64,000 bases of DNA from Halorubrum depositum (GCF_007671725.1 NZ_VCNM01000001.1:1178001-1242000), one strand, 5' to 3'. Positions 8,644 to 18,191 are shown, counted from the first letter of the stretch. The notes: a model not told the origin generated them from the letters alone. Numbers and translations: made by a program.

Positions 8644-10209
8644 TCAGCCGTCGATCCACGGCTCCGCCGCCGCGACGGCGTCGGGATCGGGCGCCTCGAC
8701 GACGAAGCAGGCGCCGTTCGGCCGCGACACGCGAGGCGGGAGATCGAGCGCGCTCGCGTCCGGGCGGAGCCCGATCGACCAGCCGTGGGACTCGACGACC
8801 TCGCGGACGATGTCGAGGCCGTACCCCGTCCCGTCGGCGCTGGTCGTGAATCCGGGGTCGAAGACGTCCGCGCGGTGGTCGGGGTCGATTCCGGGACCGT
8901 CGTCGGCGACGACGACCCCCTCGTCGGTCGTGCTCACGACGACCGCGAGGTCGGCCTCGGCCTCGCAGGCGTGTTCGACCGCGTTGCGGAAGAGGTTCTC
9001 GAACGCCTGCCGCAGGCGTCCGCGGTCGCCTCGGACCCGGGCGTCGCCGCCGACGACGAGGGTCGCGTCGTCGCTCCCGGCGGTCGCCCACGCCTCGCGG
9101 ACGACCCCCGCGAGGTCGAACTCCGTCGGCTCGTCGATCCCCGACCCCTGCCGGGCGAGCGTCAGCAGCTCGGAGACGAGCTGGTCGATCCGGTCGACCG
9201 CGCGCTCGCCCCGCTCCAGCGGGGCGGTGTCCCCCTTCAGCCGCGCCATCTCCATCGACCCGCGGATCACGGACAGGGGGTTCCGGAGGTCGTGCGAGAC
9301 GATGCCGGCGAACCGGTCGAGCCGCTCGTTGCGGTCGGTGAGCCGGCGCTCGCGCGCCTTGCGCTCGCTCACGTCCCGGGAGTTGATGAGGAGCGTCCCG
9401 ACCGCGGCGTCGTCGGGCAGCGAGCGCGTCCGCGACTCCAGCCAGACCCAGTCGCCGTCGGCGGTGCGGTACCGGTACTCCAGGGTCGGCGCCGCCTCCG
9501 GGTCGTCGAGGGCGCGGTAGAACCGCTCCGTCACGCGCTCGCGGTCGTCCGGGTGGACGTACCCGAGCGGCGACCGGCCGACCGTCGACCCCTGCTCGTA
9601 GCCGAGCACCTCCTCGACGGACGGGCTCTCGTATCGGACCCGCCCGTCCGCGTCGACGACGGTGACGAGGTCGGTGCCGTACTCCAGGAACTGACGGAAC
9701 CGCTCCGGGAAGGCGCGATCGACGTCGACGCGGCGCGCGGTGACGACGCGGCCTCCGAACTCCGGCGCGAGCTCCTCGTCCACGACGGACTCGACCCAGA
9801 CGAAGCCGCCGCTCGCGTGACGGAGCCGGTGGGTGACGGTCCGGTGGGTCGCGACCGCGGAGAGCGCGTCGGAGACGGGATCGCGGTCGTTCGGGTGGAC
9901 GTGCTCCAGCAGGTCGTCGCCGAGGAGGGCCCCGCGCTCGACGCCGAGCACCGCGGGCACCGACGGGCCCGCGAACAGCACCTCGCCGTCGACGGCGACC
10001 GCCGCGACGAAGCGGTCCGAGCCGCGGTCGACCGCGGCCGCGCGATCCGCCGCCTCGGGAGCGACGTCGGCCGTCGAATCGGATTTCGACCCCCCGTCGG
10101 TGGTCGACCGGCGCTCCGCCGGGAGCCGTCGCTCGCCGTCACGAGCGGAGCCGCTCCGCGGGGCGGACGGTCGATCGCTGGGACGGAGGGTCACGATGGT
10201 TCTGTCCAC
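8644..10209 (-). CDS. PAS-domain sensor histidine kinase
   Basis: 521 aa, predicted cytoplasmic (no membrane segment). Order: a disordered charged N-terminus, PAS 1 (about 65-165, with HPNDRDPVSDAL and FVWVESVV), PAS 2 (about 175-285, LEYGTDLVTVVDADGRVRYESPS, YVHPDDRERV), then HisKA with phospho-acceptor His in IVSHDLRNPLSVIRGS and HATPase_c with NLFRNAVEHA, DDGPGIDP and GTGYGLDIV. No receiver or output regulator is adjacent, which is common in haloarchaea. Start is a GTG at 10209; a second in-frame GTG at 10194 fits the TATAAAT at 10226-10232 about as well. Confidence 0.9.
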   Translation of the reverse strand: MDRTIVTLRPSDRPSAPRSGSARDGERRLPAERRSTTDGGSKSDSTADVAPEAADRAAAVDRGSDRFVAAVAVDGEVLFAGPSVPAVLGVERGALLGDDLLEHVHPNDRDPVSDALSAVATHRTVTHRLRHASGGFVWVESVVDEELAPEFGGRVVTARRVDVDRAFPERFRQFLEYGTDLVTVVDADGRVRYESPSVEEVLGYEQGSTVGRSPLGYVHPDDRERVTERFYRALDDPEAAPTLEYRYRTADGDWVWLESRTRSLPDDAAVGTLLINSRDVSERKARERRLTDRNERLDRFAGIVSHDLRNPLSVIRGSMEMARLKGDTAPLERGERAVDRIDQLVSELLTLARQGSGIDEPTEFDLAGVVREAWATAGSDDATLVVGGDARVRGDRGRLRQAFENLFRNAVEHACEAEADLAVVVSTTDEGVVVADDGPGIDPDHRADVFDPGFTTSADGTGYGLDIVREVVESHGWSIGLRPDASALDLPPRVSRPNGACFVVEAPDPDAVAAAEPWIDG

Positions 10210-10397
10210 GCTACGGACGGACGGGTATAAATCTCCACGCTGTGAATATCAACCGAGATAATCGACAGTGGCATCCGGAGACCACGGGGCGGAGACGGTG
10301 TCGGTGCGGACTCGAGGAAGACAGGCTGCCGCAGTCGAGCGATACCGACACCCCGAGTCAGAAGCGTTAAACGCGCGCCGCGGATATCCGGTCGTGA

Positions 10398-10470
10398 GGG
10401 CGCGTAGCTCAGCGGACAGAGCACTTGGTTCCGGACCAAGATGCCGCGGGTTCAAATCCCGTCGCGCCCG
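10398..10470 (+). tRNA. tRNA-Arg (anticodon CCG)
   Basis: A 73-base cloverleaf with acceptor GGGCGCG pairing to CGCGCCC and discriminator G at 10470. The anticodon stem CTTGG/CCAAG encloses loop TTCCGGA, giving anticodon CCG (reads CGG, Arg). The T loop is TTCAAAT. No intron and no encoded CCA. The accessory catabolic island begins just downstream, so this tRNA may have served as an integration site, but I found no second copy of its 3' end in the window. Confidence 0.95.
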
Positions 10471-11226
10471 TCACACAACCTCTTCCCGTGGATACATAGC
10501 AAACCACCAGACAGCGTAGCGATCGGCAGTATTTGGGTTCATTTCGAGGGGTGATTTCGTCACGCTCCGTGACGGCGGTCGCCGCCGTCTGTCGATTTGC
10601 GAAGAACCGAACCGGCATTCACGTTAGTGATTGGAGTCGAGTGGCACTTCGAGAAGAGCATGGGTTCGAAATGGCACTGAACATCAATGGGGTCGAGTAG
10701 CTCCGAGACTAGACGACCTGAAGTAACCCAAAGCCGATTCTACCTGTGGTTTGAGCCCGGTTAGCACGCCCCCATGATTTGAAGTTAGGTAGACCTCAGT
10801 TTCTGATTGAGCCGCCCCGGAGTAGTGTCCGGGACGTTCTCGCACGTGGCACAGAGCCATCTCACAGCGATTCCCCTGCGTCACAGTGAAAACCACGAGA
10901 TCATCAACGGATCCCAATGAGTGATCGCTCACCCCAGCGTTGTCTGATCTAGTGACTCCTCGGCCATACTCATCCGGGAAGAGCGCCGGGCCCACGGTGT
11001 GGCTCGCCGAGGAGTTCCGGCCGGGCATCGGAGCGTGTTCGACCGGTTGAACGAACCCGGGCCGAAAGGGGCGAAGTTCTTCGGGATCAGACCCCGCGTG
11101 ATAAGTATCGAAGGGTCCGAGCAGTGTGGTCTCTACCTCCCTCAGTAAATCGCTCGTCCCGCGGCCGTTTTGGCGGCCACGCCGACCCCGGCTGTCGGGG
11201 TGTACCGCCGTTCTAGTGGAGATCGT
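10471..11226. other. Gene-poor stretch downstream of tRNA-Arg
   Basis: No convincing gene. All frames are broken or lack family resemblance, base composition is more even than in the flanking genes, and the only longer frame (10684-11028, minus) has no recognisable motif. Such stop-riddled DNA behind a tRNA often marks decayed integrated elements; that is inference. A GC-rich inverted repeat (gcggccgttttggcggcc, about 11160-11178) lies near the end of the following minus-strand amidase gene and could form a hairpin. Confidence 0.5.
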
Positions 11227-12516
11227 CTATAGGCTGTCGGCGATATCGTGTGCCCACGCGAGCAGGCTCTCGTCGTCGCCGAACGGCGCGGCACACTGGA
11301 GGCCGAGCGGTAAACCGTCGTCGGTCGTCCCAGCCGGCAGGCCGACGGTCGGCAGTCCGGCGTGCGTCCACGGAAGGTTCATGACGGGGTCGCCTGTGGC
11401 ATCGATTCCCTCAGGGGCCGGGCCGGGAGCCGACGGCGAGATCCAGAGGTCGATCCCTGCATCGTGCATCCGGTCGTGTAGCGCCGCACGGAGTCGGCGG
11501 CGACTCCGACGGGCGGCGGCGACATCGGCGGTCGACACCTCACGTCCCTCTCGGAGGAGTTCGACCGAGGTGTCAGCGTACCCCCCCGGATACTCCCCGT
11601 ACCACTCCTCGTGAGTGAGTGCGAATTCTGCGGCAACGAGGCGATTGTGCCGGGAATTAATGCCGTCGATGTCCTCGAATGCGTCGATCCGCTCAACGTC
11701 GTATCCCGCGCGTTCGAGCCGCGAAACGTGTTCCTCGAAAGATTTCAGTCCGAGATCGCTCGCCTGCCGAAGGTAGGGTCCCTCGGGGACGCCGAGCGTC
11801 GGGCGGTCACGCGGTGCTGGCAGCGGTCGCCACTCGTCACAGAGCAGTGCCGCGCCGACCGCAGCGCCCGCGGTGTCCTGCGTGAAGAACCCGATATGGT
11901 CAACCGAGGGCGTACAGGGAATCACGCCATCGGTGGAAATCCGCCCGAAACTCGGCTTCACCCCGACGATACCACAGAACGCCGCCGGGCGGGTCACCGA
12001 TCCGATAGTCTGCGTGCCGAACGCGAACGGACAGAGCCCGGCTGCGACGGCCGCCGCCGATCCGCTCGACGACCCGCCGGGAGTATGGGCCGGATCGTGC
12101 GGGTTTCGGGTGGGACCGGGTTCGAAGTAAGCGAACTCGGCCGTGACCGTCTTGCCGAGAATCAGCGCTCCCGCCTCGCGGAGGGTCCGCACTGCCGTCG
12201 ACTCCTCGCCGGCCAACGCCTCGGGCGGGACGTCCGACCCCGCCCGAGTCGGCAGTCCGTCGACGTGGAAGATATCCTTCACACCGATGGGAACACCGTA
12301 CAGTGGCGGTCGGGTCGAGGGCTCCGGGAACCGGGATTGGAGGTCTGCTGCAGCCGCCCGGAGTCGACTCCACCGATCCTCCTCAGGGACGAGCGATTCG
12401 ATATTGGGTTCGACCGCGTCGACTCGGGACTCGACGGTATCGAGATACTCGTCGACGCTGACCCGGTCTCGACGCAGGTCGTCTATCGTCGTGGCCAGCG
12501 GTGCGTCGTGAATCAC
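11227..12516 (-). CDS. Amidase-signature family hydrolase
   Basis: 429 aa. The Ser-cisSer-Lys triad is present: Lys80 in IGVKDIF, the Ser149/150 pair in the GGSSSGSAAAVAAG loop, and nucleophile Ser173 in GTQTIGSVTRPAAFCG. The QTIGS form replaces the commoner DTGGS, as in some allophanate-hydrolase-like or other specialised amidases. It hydrolyses a carboxamide to acid and ammonia; the substrate is unknown. Start GTG at 12516 has a weak GGAG upstream. It lies downstream of the creatininase-family gene on the same strand (261-base gap), and both diverge from the peptide-type importer. Confidence 0.9.
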   Translation of the reverse strand: MIHDAPLATTIDDLRRDRVSVDEYLDTVESRVDAVEPNIESLVPEEDRWSRLRAAAADLQSRFPEPSTRPPLYGVPIGVKDIFHVDGLPTRAGSDVPPEALAGEESTAVRTLREAGALILGKTVTAEFAYFEPGPTRNPHDPAHTPGGSSSGSAAAVAAGLCPFAFGTQTIGSVTRPAAFCGIVGVKPSFGRISTDGVIPCTPSVDHIGFFTQDTAGAAVGAALLCDEWRPLPAPRDRPTLGVPEGPYLRQASDLGLKSFEEHVSRLERAGYDVERIDAFEDIDGINSRHNRLVAAEFALTHEEWYGEYPGGYADTSVELLREGREVSTADVAAARRSRRRLRAALHDRMHDAGIDLWISPSAPGPAPEGIDATGDPVMNLPWTHAGLPTVGLPAGTTDDGLPLGLQCAAPFGDDESLLAWAHDIADSL

Positions 12517-12777
12517 TATTCAGCGGTGTTCTCCTTCATTCAATTAATATGTTGTGGCGCCGGCGAAGCGGCGTCTCGGGACCGCTATGACGCCGGAGGA
12601 AGACAGAGAACGTGCTTCGTCGGGTCTCTGACCGTTCTCGTGGTGACATGAGTCGACCCCGACCACGCCTCCTCCCGGATCAGCCGTCAGTCGCGGTCGG
12701 CGTGCCTGTCGCTCGCTTCCGTACCGGCCGGTTGGCACCGGTCGGCAACGCGGTTTCGCGAACGGCCGTCGTCGCCC

Positions 12778-13581
12778 TCACCCCGCCCGCTCGTGGAGCC
12801 GTTCGAGCACGTCGCCGACCTCGTCGACGAACACCTCGAAGAACCGTTCACCCTTTTCGGCGGTCGCCAGCTCCGGCGTGCCGACCGCACCCGTCTCGCT
12901 GTACGCGTCGAAGTCGGCGTAGGCCGAGAGCGGCCCCGGATGCGAGAGGTCGTCTCGGGTCCGGTCGTAGGGCGACTCCCACGGCGTCCCCTCGGCAGCG
13001 TCCAAGTCGACGAGGTCCGGACGGAGGTGAGCGAGCATCGACGTCTCAACCTCGCCCGCGTGGCCGGCGCCGCCGCGGTCGCTGTCCCGTATCTCGCCGA
13101 TTCGGTCGGCGCCCAGATCGAAGTACGTGACCCCCAGTACCTCCGCCGTCCGGTGAGAGGCGCCGATCGCACTCGTCGCGCTCGAAACGAGTGCGCCGTT
13201 GCCGCCGTGCCCGTTGAGGAGCAGGAGTCCGTCGAAGCCCTCGGCGAGCACCGTCTCCGCCACGCGCTCCAGCAGGTCGAGCAGGTCCCCACCGTCGAGG
13301 CTCACCGTGCCGCCGAATGGCGTGTGGTGTGGGGAGTGGCCGGTCCATATCGGCGGCGTGACGAGCACCGGCATCGCGTCGGCGGCGCGTTCGGCGGCTG
13401 TCGTGGCAACCGCGTCCGCAAGGATGGTATCCGTTGCCGTCGGTAGGTGGTGGCCGTGCTGTTCGAGGCTCCCGACTGGAACGACCGCCACCGAGCCGTC
13501 TCGCTCGGCCGCGTCACGGACCGCCGGATACGGCTTCCCCGCCCACGCGACCGGCGACGCACCGATAGTATCGTACACCAT
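12778..13581 (-). CDS. Creatininase-family amidohydrolase
   Basis: 267 aa. Family landmarks are the metal-binding VGSLEQHGHHLPTATD, the PPIWTGHSPHHTPFGG segment and LLNGHGGNGA, then a Glu in AGEVETS. Members open cyclic amides such as creatinine or act on formamidopyrimidine and mycofactocin precursors, so the exact substrate cannot be told. The start at 13581 (MVYDTIGASPVAWAG) agrees with family length; an in-frame ATG at 13650, with a TATATA at 13669-13674, would add 23 residues and may be the real start of transcription and translation. Neighbouring amidase and importer genes suggest uptake and opening of a cyclic amide or ureide. Confidence 0.88.
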   Translation of the reverse strand: MVYDTIGASPVAWAGKPYPAVRDAAERDGSVAVVPVGSLEQHGHHLPTATDTILADAVATTAAERAADAMPVLVTPPIWTGHSPHHTPFGGTVSLDGGDLLDLLERVAETVLAEGFDGLLLLNGHGGNGALVSSATSAIGASHRTAEVLGVTYFDLGADRIGEIRDSDRGGAGHAGEVETSMLAHLRPDLVDLDAAEGTPWESPYDRTRDDLSHPGPLSAYADFDAYSETGAVGTPELATAEKGERFFEVFVDEVGDVLERLHERAG

Positions 13582-13785
13582 GGAGACCGCCACGGCGGCC
13601 GCGAACAAAACGTTCCGGTCCGTGTCGAGGGTCGGTTCCGACGCCCGCATCGCCACTTACAGACCCATCATATATCTGAACTGAGGGCCGGACATCCCAC
13701 CGCCATCGAGTGACTGAAAACCATCCTAATTGATGGGACCGAACTAAGGACAACACTTTTGACCACCCTTCGAATTAGGGCTGGT

Positions 13786-14736
13786 ATGTCAATGCGTGAC
13801 TTGCTCTCGTCTACCAGCTCCGGACTGGTGGACGCACTAACGGACAACCACATCGTCCGCAACTTCGTCGATGGATTGCGGCTGATGCTCAGCGATCGGA
13901 CGACCGCCGCGTACTTCTGGATACTCGTCGGGATCACGATCCTCGGCGTCGTCGGGCCGATGATCGCCCCCTACGGTATCGAGGTGACACACTACAGCCA
14001 GAGCGGCGAGGTGCTGAGCGCCGAGCCGCCCTCGCTGGCGCACCCCCTCGGGACGACATTTGCGGGCTACGACGTGCTCTCGCGGCTTCTGGTCGGCGCC
14101 CGTCCGACCGTGATCACGGGAGTTCTCGGTGGCGGGCTGATCCTCACCATCGGGACCACAATCGGAATCACCGCCGGCTACGTCGGCGGGCGTACCGAAA
14201 CGATCCTGATGCGTTTCACCGACTTCGCGTACGGCGTGCCGCTCATCCCCTTTGGCATCGTGATGATCACATTTCTCGGGGTCGGATTCCTGTCCTCGAT
14301 TCTCGTCATCGGCTTGATCCTGTGGCGGGGCGGGGCTCGGGTGATCCGCGCCCAGACCCTACAGATCAAGCAGTACCCGTTCATCAAGGTCGCCAAGGCG
14401 ACGGGCGCGAGCAGGCGTCGGATCATCATCAAACACATCCTCCCGAACGTGGCACCGATGGCCATCTTCTTCCTGGCGCTTGGCGTCGGCTACGCCATCA
14501 TGCTCCAGGCCAGCCTCACCTTCCTCGGCGTCGCGTCGCCGTTCACCCCGTCGTGGGGGGTCATGATCCGGAACGCGTTCAACTCCGGGTACATGTCCGA
14601 GGCGTGGTGGTGGTCGCTGACACCGGGGCTCCTGATCGGTATCACGGTGCTCTCGACGTTCATGTTCGGACGGGGATACGAGGATCTCATCACGGCCGAC
14701 GGAGAGTCGATCGAGGCCGACACGGTAGCCGCGTAA
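13786..14736 (+). CDS. Dipeptide/oligopeptide/nickel-type ABC importer permease (DppC-like)
   Basis: 316-aa inner-membrane protein with an N-terminal cytoplasmic stretch, an early helix (YFWILVGITILGVVG), and the BPD permease core carrying the EAA loop KATGASRRRIIIKHILPN that docks the ATPases. The segment AHPLGTTFAGYDVLSRLLVGAR is typical of DppC/OppC. First gene of the operon, followed two bases later by the ATPase gene. The ATG at 13786 is preferred to an earlier in-frame start that would run into the divergent promoter. Confidence 0.92.
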   Translation: MSMRDLLSSTSSGLVDALTDNHIVRNFVDGLRLMLSDRTTAAYFWILVGITILGVVGPMIAPYGIEVTHYSQSGEVLSAEPPSLAHPLGTTFAGYDVLSRLLVGARPTVITGVLGGGLILTIGTTIGITAGYVGGRTETILMRFTDFAYGVPLIPFGIVMITFLGVGFLSSILVIGLILWRGGARVIRAQTLQIKQYPFIKVAKATGASRRRIIIKHILPNVAPMAIFFLALGVGYAIMLQASLTFLGVASPFTPSWGVMIRNAFNSGYMSEAWWWSLTPGLLIGITVLSTFMFGRGYEDLITADGESIEADTVAA

Positions 14737-14738
14737 TC

Positions 14739-15776
14739 ATGTCCGACACACTACTCGAGGTCGAGAACCTCACGATCCGGTACGAGACGGACGGCGGCGA
14801 CATCACCGCGGTGTCCGATGCGTCCTTCAGCATCGACGAGGGCGAGTTCTTCGGCCTCGCCGGCGAGTCCGGCTCCGGTAAGAGCACGACCGCCAAGGCG
14901 ATCATCGGCGGGCTCGACGACAACGGCTTCGTCGACGGCGGGACGGTCCGGTATCGCGGCGAGGAGATCCAGGACTTCAGCGACGCACAGCTCAACGAGA
15001 AGCTCCGGTGGAAGGAGATCTCTTGGATCCCTCAGAGCTCGATGAACAGCCTCGATCCGCTTCAGCGGGTGAGCGAACAGGCCTTGGAGATCGGCCAAGT
15101 CCACACCGACCTCTCCAACGAGGAGATCCGCGAGAAGCTCAAGGAGATGTTCGACGTGGTCGGACTCCAGCAGAGCCGGATCGACGATTATCCCCACCAG
15201 TTCTCCGGCGGGATGCAACAGCGTGCGATCATCGCGCTCGCGCTGTTTCTGGAGCCCAGCCTCGTCATCGCCGACGAGCCGACGACGGCGCTAGACGTGA
15301 TCATGCAGGACCAGATCTTCAAATATCTCGATCGGATGAAAGACGACGCCTCGACGAGCCTCCTGCTCATCACCCACGACATCAGCGTCATCTTCGAGTC
15401 GTGCGACAGCGTGGCGATCATGCACGCGAGTCAGATCGCCGAGCGGGGGTCGGCGGAGTCGGTCCACGACAACCCCCGACACCCCTACGCCTTCATGTTC
15501 AAGGAGGCGTTCCCGGACATCCGCGAGCCGGACCGGGAACTGGAGGTGATCGAGGGCTACCCGCCCGAACTGATCGGCGAGGTATCGGCGTGTAGCTTCG
15601 CCGATCGCTGTCCGTGGGCAGTCGAGGAGTGTCGGAAGAGCGCTCCGCCGCTCGAATCCGTCGGCGACGACGACGCCACCCACGCCGCGTCGTGTTTCCG
15701 CTCCGACGAGGCGTACGAACTGTACGAGGAACACGGCACGGCCGATCCGGCGGCGCCGGAACAGGGGGACGACTGA
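14739..15776 (+). CDS. ABC importer ATPase, DppD/OppD-like
   Basis: 345-aa peripheral ATPase. Walker A GESGSGKS, Q-loop around WIPQSSMNSLDP, signature FSGGMQQR, Walker B LVIADEPTTALD and switch His in LITHD are all intact. The C-terminal oligopeptide/dipeptide domain has CSFADRCPWAVEEC...HAASC, the cysteine set common in this subfamily. It pairs with the next ATPase to power the importer. Start codon two bases after the permease stop. Confidence 0.94.
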   Translation: MSDTLLEVENLTIRYETDGGDITAVSDASFSIDEGEFFGLAGESGSGKSTTAKAIIGGLDDNGFVDGGTVRYRGEEIQDFSDAQLNEKLRWKEISWIPQSSMNSLDPLQRVSEQALEIGQVHTDLSNEEIREKLKEMFDVVGLQQSRIDDYPHQFSGGMQQRAIIALALFLEPSLVIADEPTTALDVIMQDQIFKYLDRMKDDASTSLLLITHDISVIFESCDSVAIMHASQIAERGSAESVHDNPRHPYAFMFKEAFPDIREPDRELEVIEGYPPELIGEVSACSFADRCPWAVEECRKSAPPLESVGDDDATHAASCFRSDEAYELYEEHGTADPAAPEQGDD

Positions 15777-15777
15777 G

Positions 15778-17073
15778 ATGACGACCGAACCACCACTGCT
15801 GGAAATCAACCGACTGGAGAAGCACTTCGAGGAGAACACGAACATCTTCGACGTCCTCATGCGACAGGAGCCGTCGAAGATTCAGGCCGTCGACGGCGTC
15901 TCGTTCACGCTTGAACGGAACGACTCCATCGCCGTCATCGGCGAGAGCGGCTGTGGCAAGACGACGCTGCTGTTGACGCTTATCGGTCTCCACGACATCA
16001 CCGGCGGCGACGTGGTGTACAAGGGAACGCCGATGTCGTCGTTCGACAAGAGCGACTGGAAGGAGTACCGGAGCAACGTTCAGGTGATCTTCCAGGATCC
16101 GTTCAACTCGCTGGACCCGAAGATGACCGTCGAAGAGTCGCTGAAGGAGCCGCTGGAGATTCACGGAATCGGTAACCGGGACGAGCGGGTCCGAGAGGTG
16201 CTCGAGGACGTCGAACTCCGACCGCCGGAGAAGTACCTGCGCCGCAAGCCGATGAACCTGAGCGGCGGCGAGAAACAGCGCGTCGCCATCGGCCGTGCGC
16301 TGGTGCTCGAACCCGACATCATCCTCGCGGACGAACCGGTGTCGATGCTCGACGTGTCGACACAGGCGTCAGTCCTGCGGATGCTGAAGGGGCTCATCGA
16401 CGACTACGACGCGTCGATGATCTACATCTCACACGACCTCTCGACGGTGTCGTACATCTCGGAGGTGGTGAACGTGATGTATCTGGGGCGGATCGTCGAG
16501 TCGGCGGCCACCGACAGACTCCTCGGCGATCCCAAACACCCATACACGAAGGCGCTCGTCTCCGCGATTCCGGTGCCAGATCCCCACTACGGCCGGCCGC
16601 GGACGGAGATGTCCGGCGCGCCGCGCGACCCGATCGATCTGGGGGAGGGTTGCCGGTTCCGCGACCGATGTCCGGAAGTGATCCCTCCCGACGGGCTCGA
16701 CATCGATCAGTCGGCGTACCGGGAGGTGATGGCGTTTCGCGAGGCGCTCGAACGAGACGAACTCCCCCTCGACCGCATCCGGGAGAGCCTCGACGACCCG
16801 GGCGATACGGACGCGTTAACCGCCGCTATCGACGACGAGCACTTCTCGGCCGAGCTGTCTGACGAGAACGCGGCGACGGTCGACGCGGCGCTCGACGACA
16901 TCGCGGCCGGCAAGCCGGACGCCGCCATCGACCGCTTACGCGAGCGCTTCGAGAGCGTCTGTGAGCTCACTCCCGACTCCATCGAGGACGAGTCCGGCTG
17001 GCACGTCGCCTGCCACCAGTACTACGACCACGACCAACGGCACACGGAAGATCATGCAATCACGACAGACTGA
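15778..17073 (+). CDS. ABC importer ATPase, DppF/OppF-like, with extended C-terminus
   Basis: 431 aa, about 80-110 longer than typical DppF. The nucleotide-binding domain is complete: GESGCGKT, QVIFQDPFNSLDP, LSGGEKQR, IILADEPVSMLD, YISHDLS. The C-terminal Cys motif begins normally (CRFRDRCPEV near residue 291) but the last cysteines (VCELTP, HVACHQY) appear only from about residue 394 on, separated by an acidic helical insertion. ATG starts one base after the dppD-like stop. A 111-base gap separates it from the second permease. Confidence 0.92.
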   Translation: MTTEPPLLEINRLEKHFEENTNIFDVLMRQEPSKIQAVDGVSFTLERNDSIAVIGESGCGKTTLLLTLIGLHDITGGDVVYKGTPMSSFDKSDWKEYRSNVQVIFQDPFNSLDPKMTVEESLKEPLEIHGIGNRDERVREVLEDVELRPPEKYLRRKPMNLSGGEKQRVAIGRALVLEPDIILADEPVSMLDVSTQASVLRMLKGLIDDYDASMIYISHDLSTVSYISEVVNVMYLGRIVESAATDRLLGDPKHPYTKALVSAIPVPDPHYGRPRTEMSGAPRDPIDLGEGCRFRDRCPEVIPPDGLDIDQSAYREVMAFREALERDELPLDRIRESLDDPGDTDALTAAIDDEHFSAELSDENAATVDAALDDIAAGKPDAAIDRLRERFESVCELTPDSIEDESGWHVACHQYYDHDQRHTEDHAITTD

Positions 17074-17169
17074 CTCCCGACCCCGACACCGGGCGGTCGT
17101 ACTCGACGACCACCGATCACGGAGCGCACGACCCGGCCGAACGACCCACGACGACGCCGGTTCGCGTCC

Positions 17170-17177
17170 GGAGGTGA
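17170..17177 (+). promoter_or_regulatory. Strong Shine-Dalgarno site
   Basis: GGAGGTGA, complementary to the archaeal 16S 3' end, sits 7 bases before the GTG at 17185 and 16 before the ATG at 17194. Spacing favours the GTG start. It is one of the few full SD sequences in this window and lets the permease be translated from within the operon transcript after the 111-base gap. Confidence 0.75.
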
Positions 17178-17184
17178 GCGTCCC

Positions 17185-18168
17185 GTGTCGTCGATGAAAC
17201 GCTACGTCGCCGTCCGCAGCATCCAGACCGTCTTCACGCTGTGGCTGGTGCTCACCGCCCTGTTCGTGATGTTCCGGTCGATGCCCGGCGACTTCACCGC
17301 CCAGATGGCGGTGGCGGGCGCCAACGAGCAGGCGCTCGCGGCGCTGCGTGCCAAGTGGGGACTCGACCAACCCCTCCACGTCCAGTACTGGCGGTACATT
17401 ACCAACCTCGCGCAGGGCGACCTCGGCGAATCGCCGGTCTACCGCATCCCCGTCTGGGAGTTCGTCAAGATGCGGATCTTCAACACGTTCATTCTCGTCG
17501 CGCCCGCGATGACGTTCACCTACATCCTCGGGGCGCTGATCGGGACCATCGCCGGGAGCAAGCGGGGCAGCCGCCTCGAGAAACTCGGTCTCATCCCGGT
17601 CATCGGTGCGGGATCGTTCCCGGCCTTCTTCATCTCCATCGTCCTGATCGTCGTCTTTGCGAGCTGGCTCAACATCTTCCCGACGTCGGGGATGCTGTCG
17701 GCGGGCGGTAGCGACGCGGGGACGTGGTGGGGGCCGTACGTCACACCCGACTTCGGTATCCACTACGTCCTGCCATTCGTGGCCGTCGTCTGCCGGTATC
17801 TGTTCATCCCCTCGCTGATCATGCGGACGAGCGTCGTCGAGGTGATGGAGCAGGACTACACCGAGTACCACCGCCTGACCGGCCTGCCGCTCCGGAAGCG
17901 GCTCGGCCACGTCGCCAAGCACGCCAGCCTCCCGGTGATCACCATCTACCCGGTCTCGCTGGCCAGGGCGCTCGGCGGTCTCGTGCTGATCGAGACCGTC
18001 TTCAACTGGCCGGGGATCGGATTCACGCTCGTCGAAGCGGTGCTCGGCCGCGACTACCCGACAGTCCAGTTCGTGTTCTTCCTCGTCGCGGCCTTCGTCA
18101 TCACCTCGAACTTCCTGATCGACCTGCTGTACGGCGTGATCGATCCGCGCATCCGCGTCGAGGGGTGA
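17185..18168 (+). CDS. Dipeptide/oligopeptide/nickel-type ABC importer permease (DppB-like)
   Basis: 327-aa six-helix permease. It has the DppB N-terminus (RYVAVRSIQTVFTLWLVLTALFVMFRSMPGD), the family box KWGLDQPLHVQYWRYI and the EAA loop LPLRKRLGHVAKHASLP; ETVFNWPGIGFTLVEAVLGRDYP is near invariant in the family. It forms the heterodimeric channel with the 13786 permease. Here it is last, whereas most operons place DppB before DppC. Confidence 0.93.
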   Translation: MSSMKRYVAVRSIQTVFTLWLVLTALFVMFRSMPGDFTAQMAVAGANEQALAALRAKWGLDQPLHVQYWRYITNLAQGDLGESPVYRIPVWEFVKMRIFNTFILVAPAMTFTYILGALIGTIAGSKRGSRLEKLGLIPVIGAGSFPAFFISIVLIVVFASWLNIFPTSGMLSAGGSDAGTWWGPYVTPDFGIHYVLPFVAVVCRYLFIPSLIMRTSVVEVMEQDYTEYHRLTGLPLRKRLGHVAKHASLPVITIYPVSLARALGGLVLIETVFNWPGIGFTLVEAVLGRDYPTVQFVFFLVAAFVITSNFLIDLLYGVIDPRIRVEG

Positions 18169-18185
18169 CGCACCCGCCCACGCTA

Positions 18186-18191
18186 TTTTTT
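18186..18191 (+). terminator. T-run terminator after the importer operon
   Basis: Six consecutive T residues 18 bases after the permease stop, in an otherwise GC-rich context; archaeal polymerase terminates at such runs. It separates the operon from the substrate-binding protein gene, which has its own TATA box. Confidence 0.6.

Noticed and set aside
10398-10470. tRNA-Arg 3' end as a proven attachment site of the island
   Set aside because: I found no second copy of its 3' end in the window, so integration there stays a guess.
10684-11028. 114-codon minus-strand frame downstream of tRNA-Arg
   Set aside because: No recognisable motif, no promoter of quality, and base use unlike coding DNA here; kept only as part of the gene-poor stretch.
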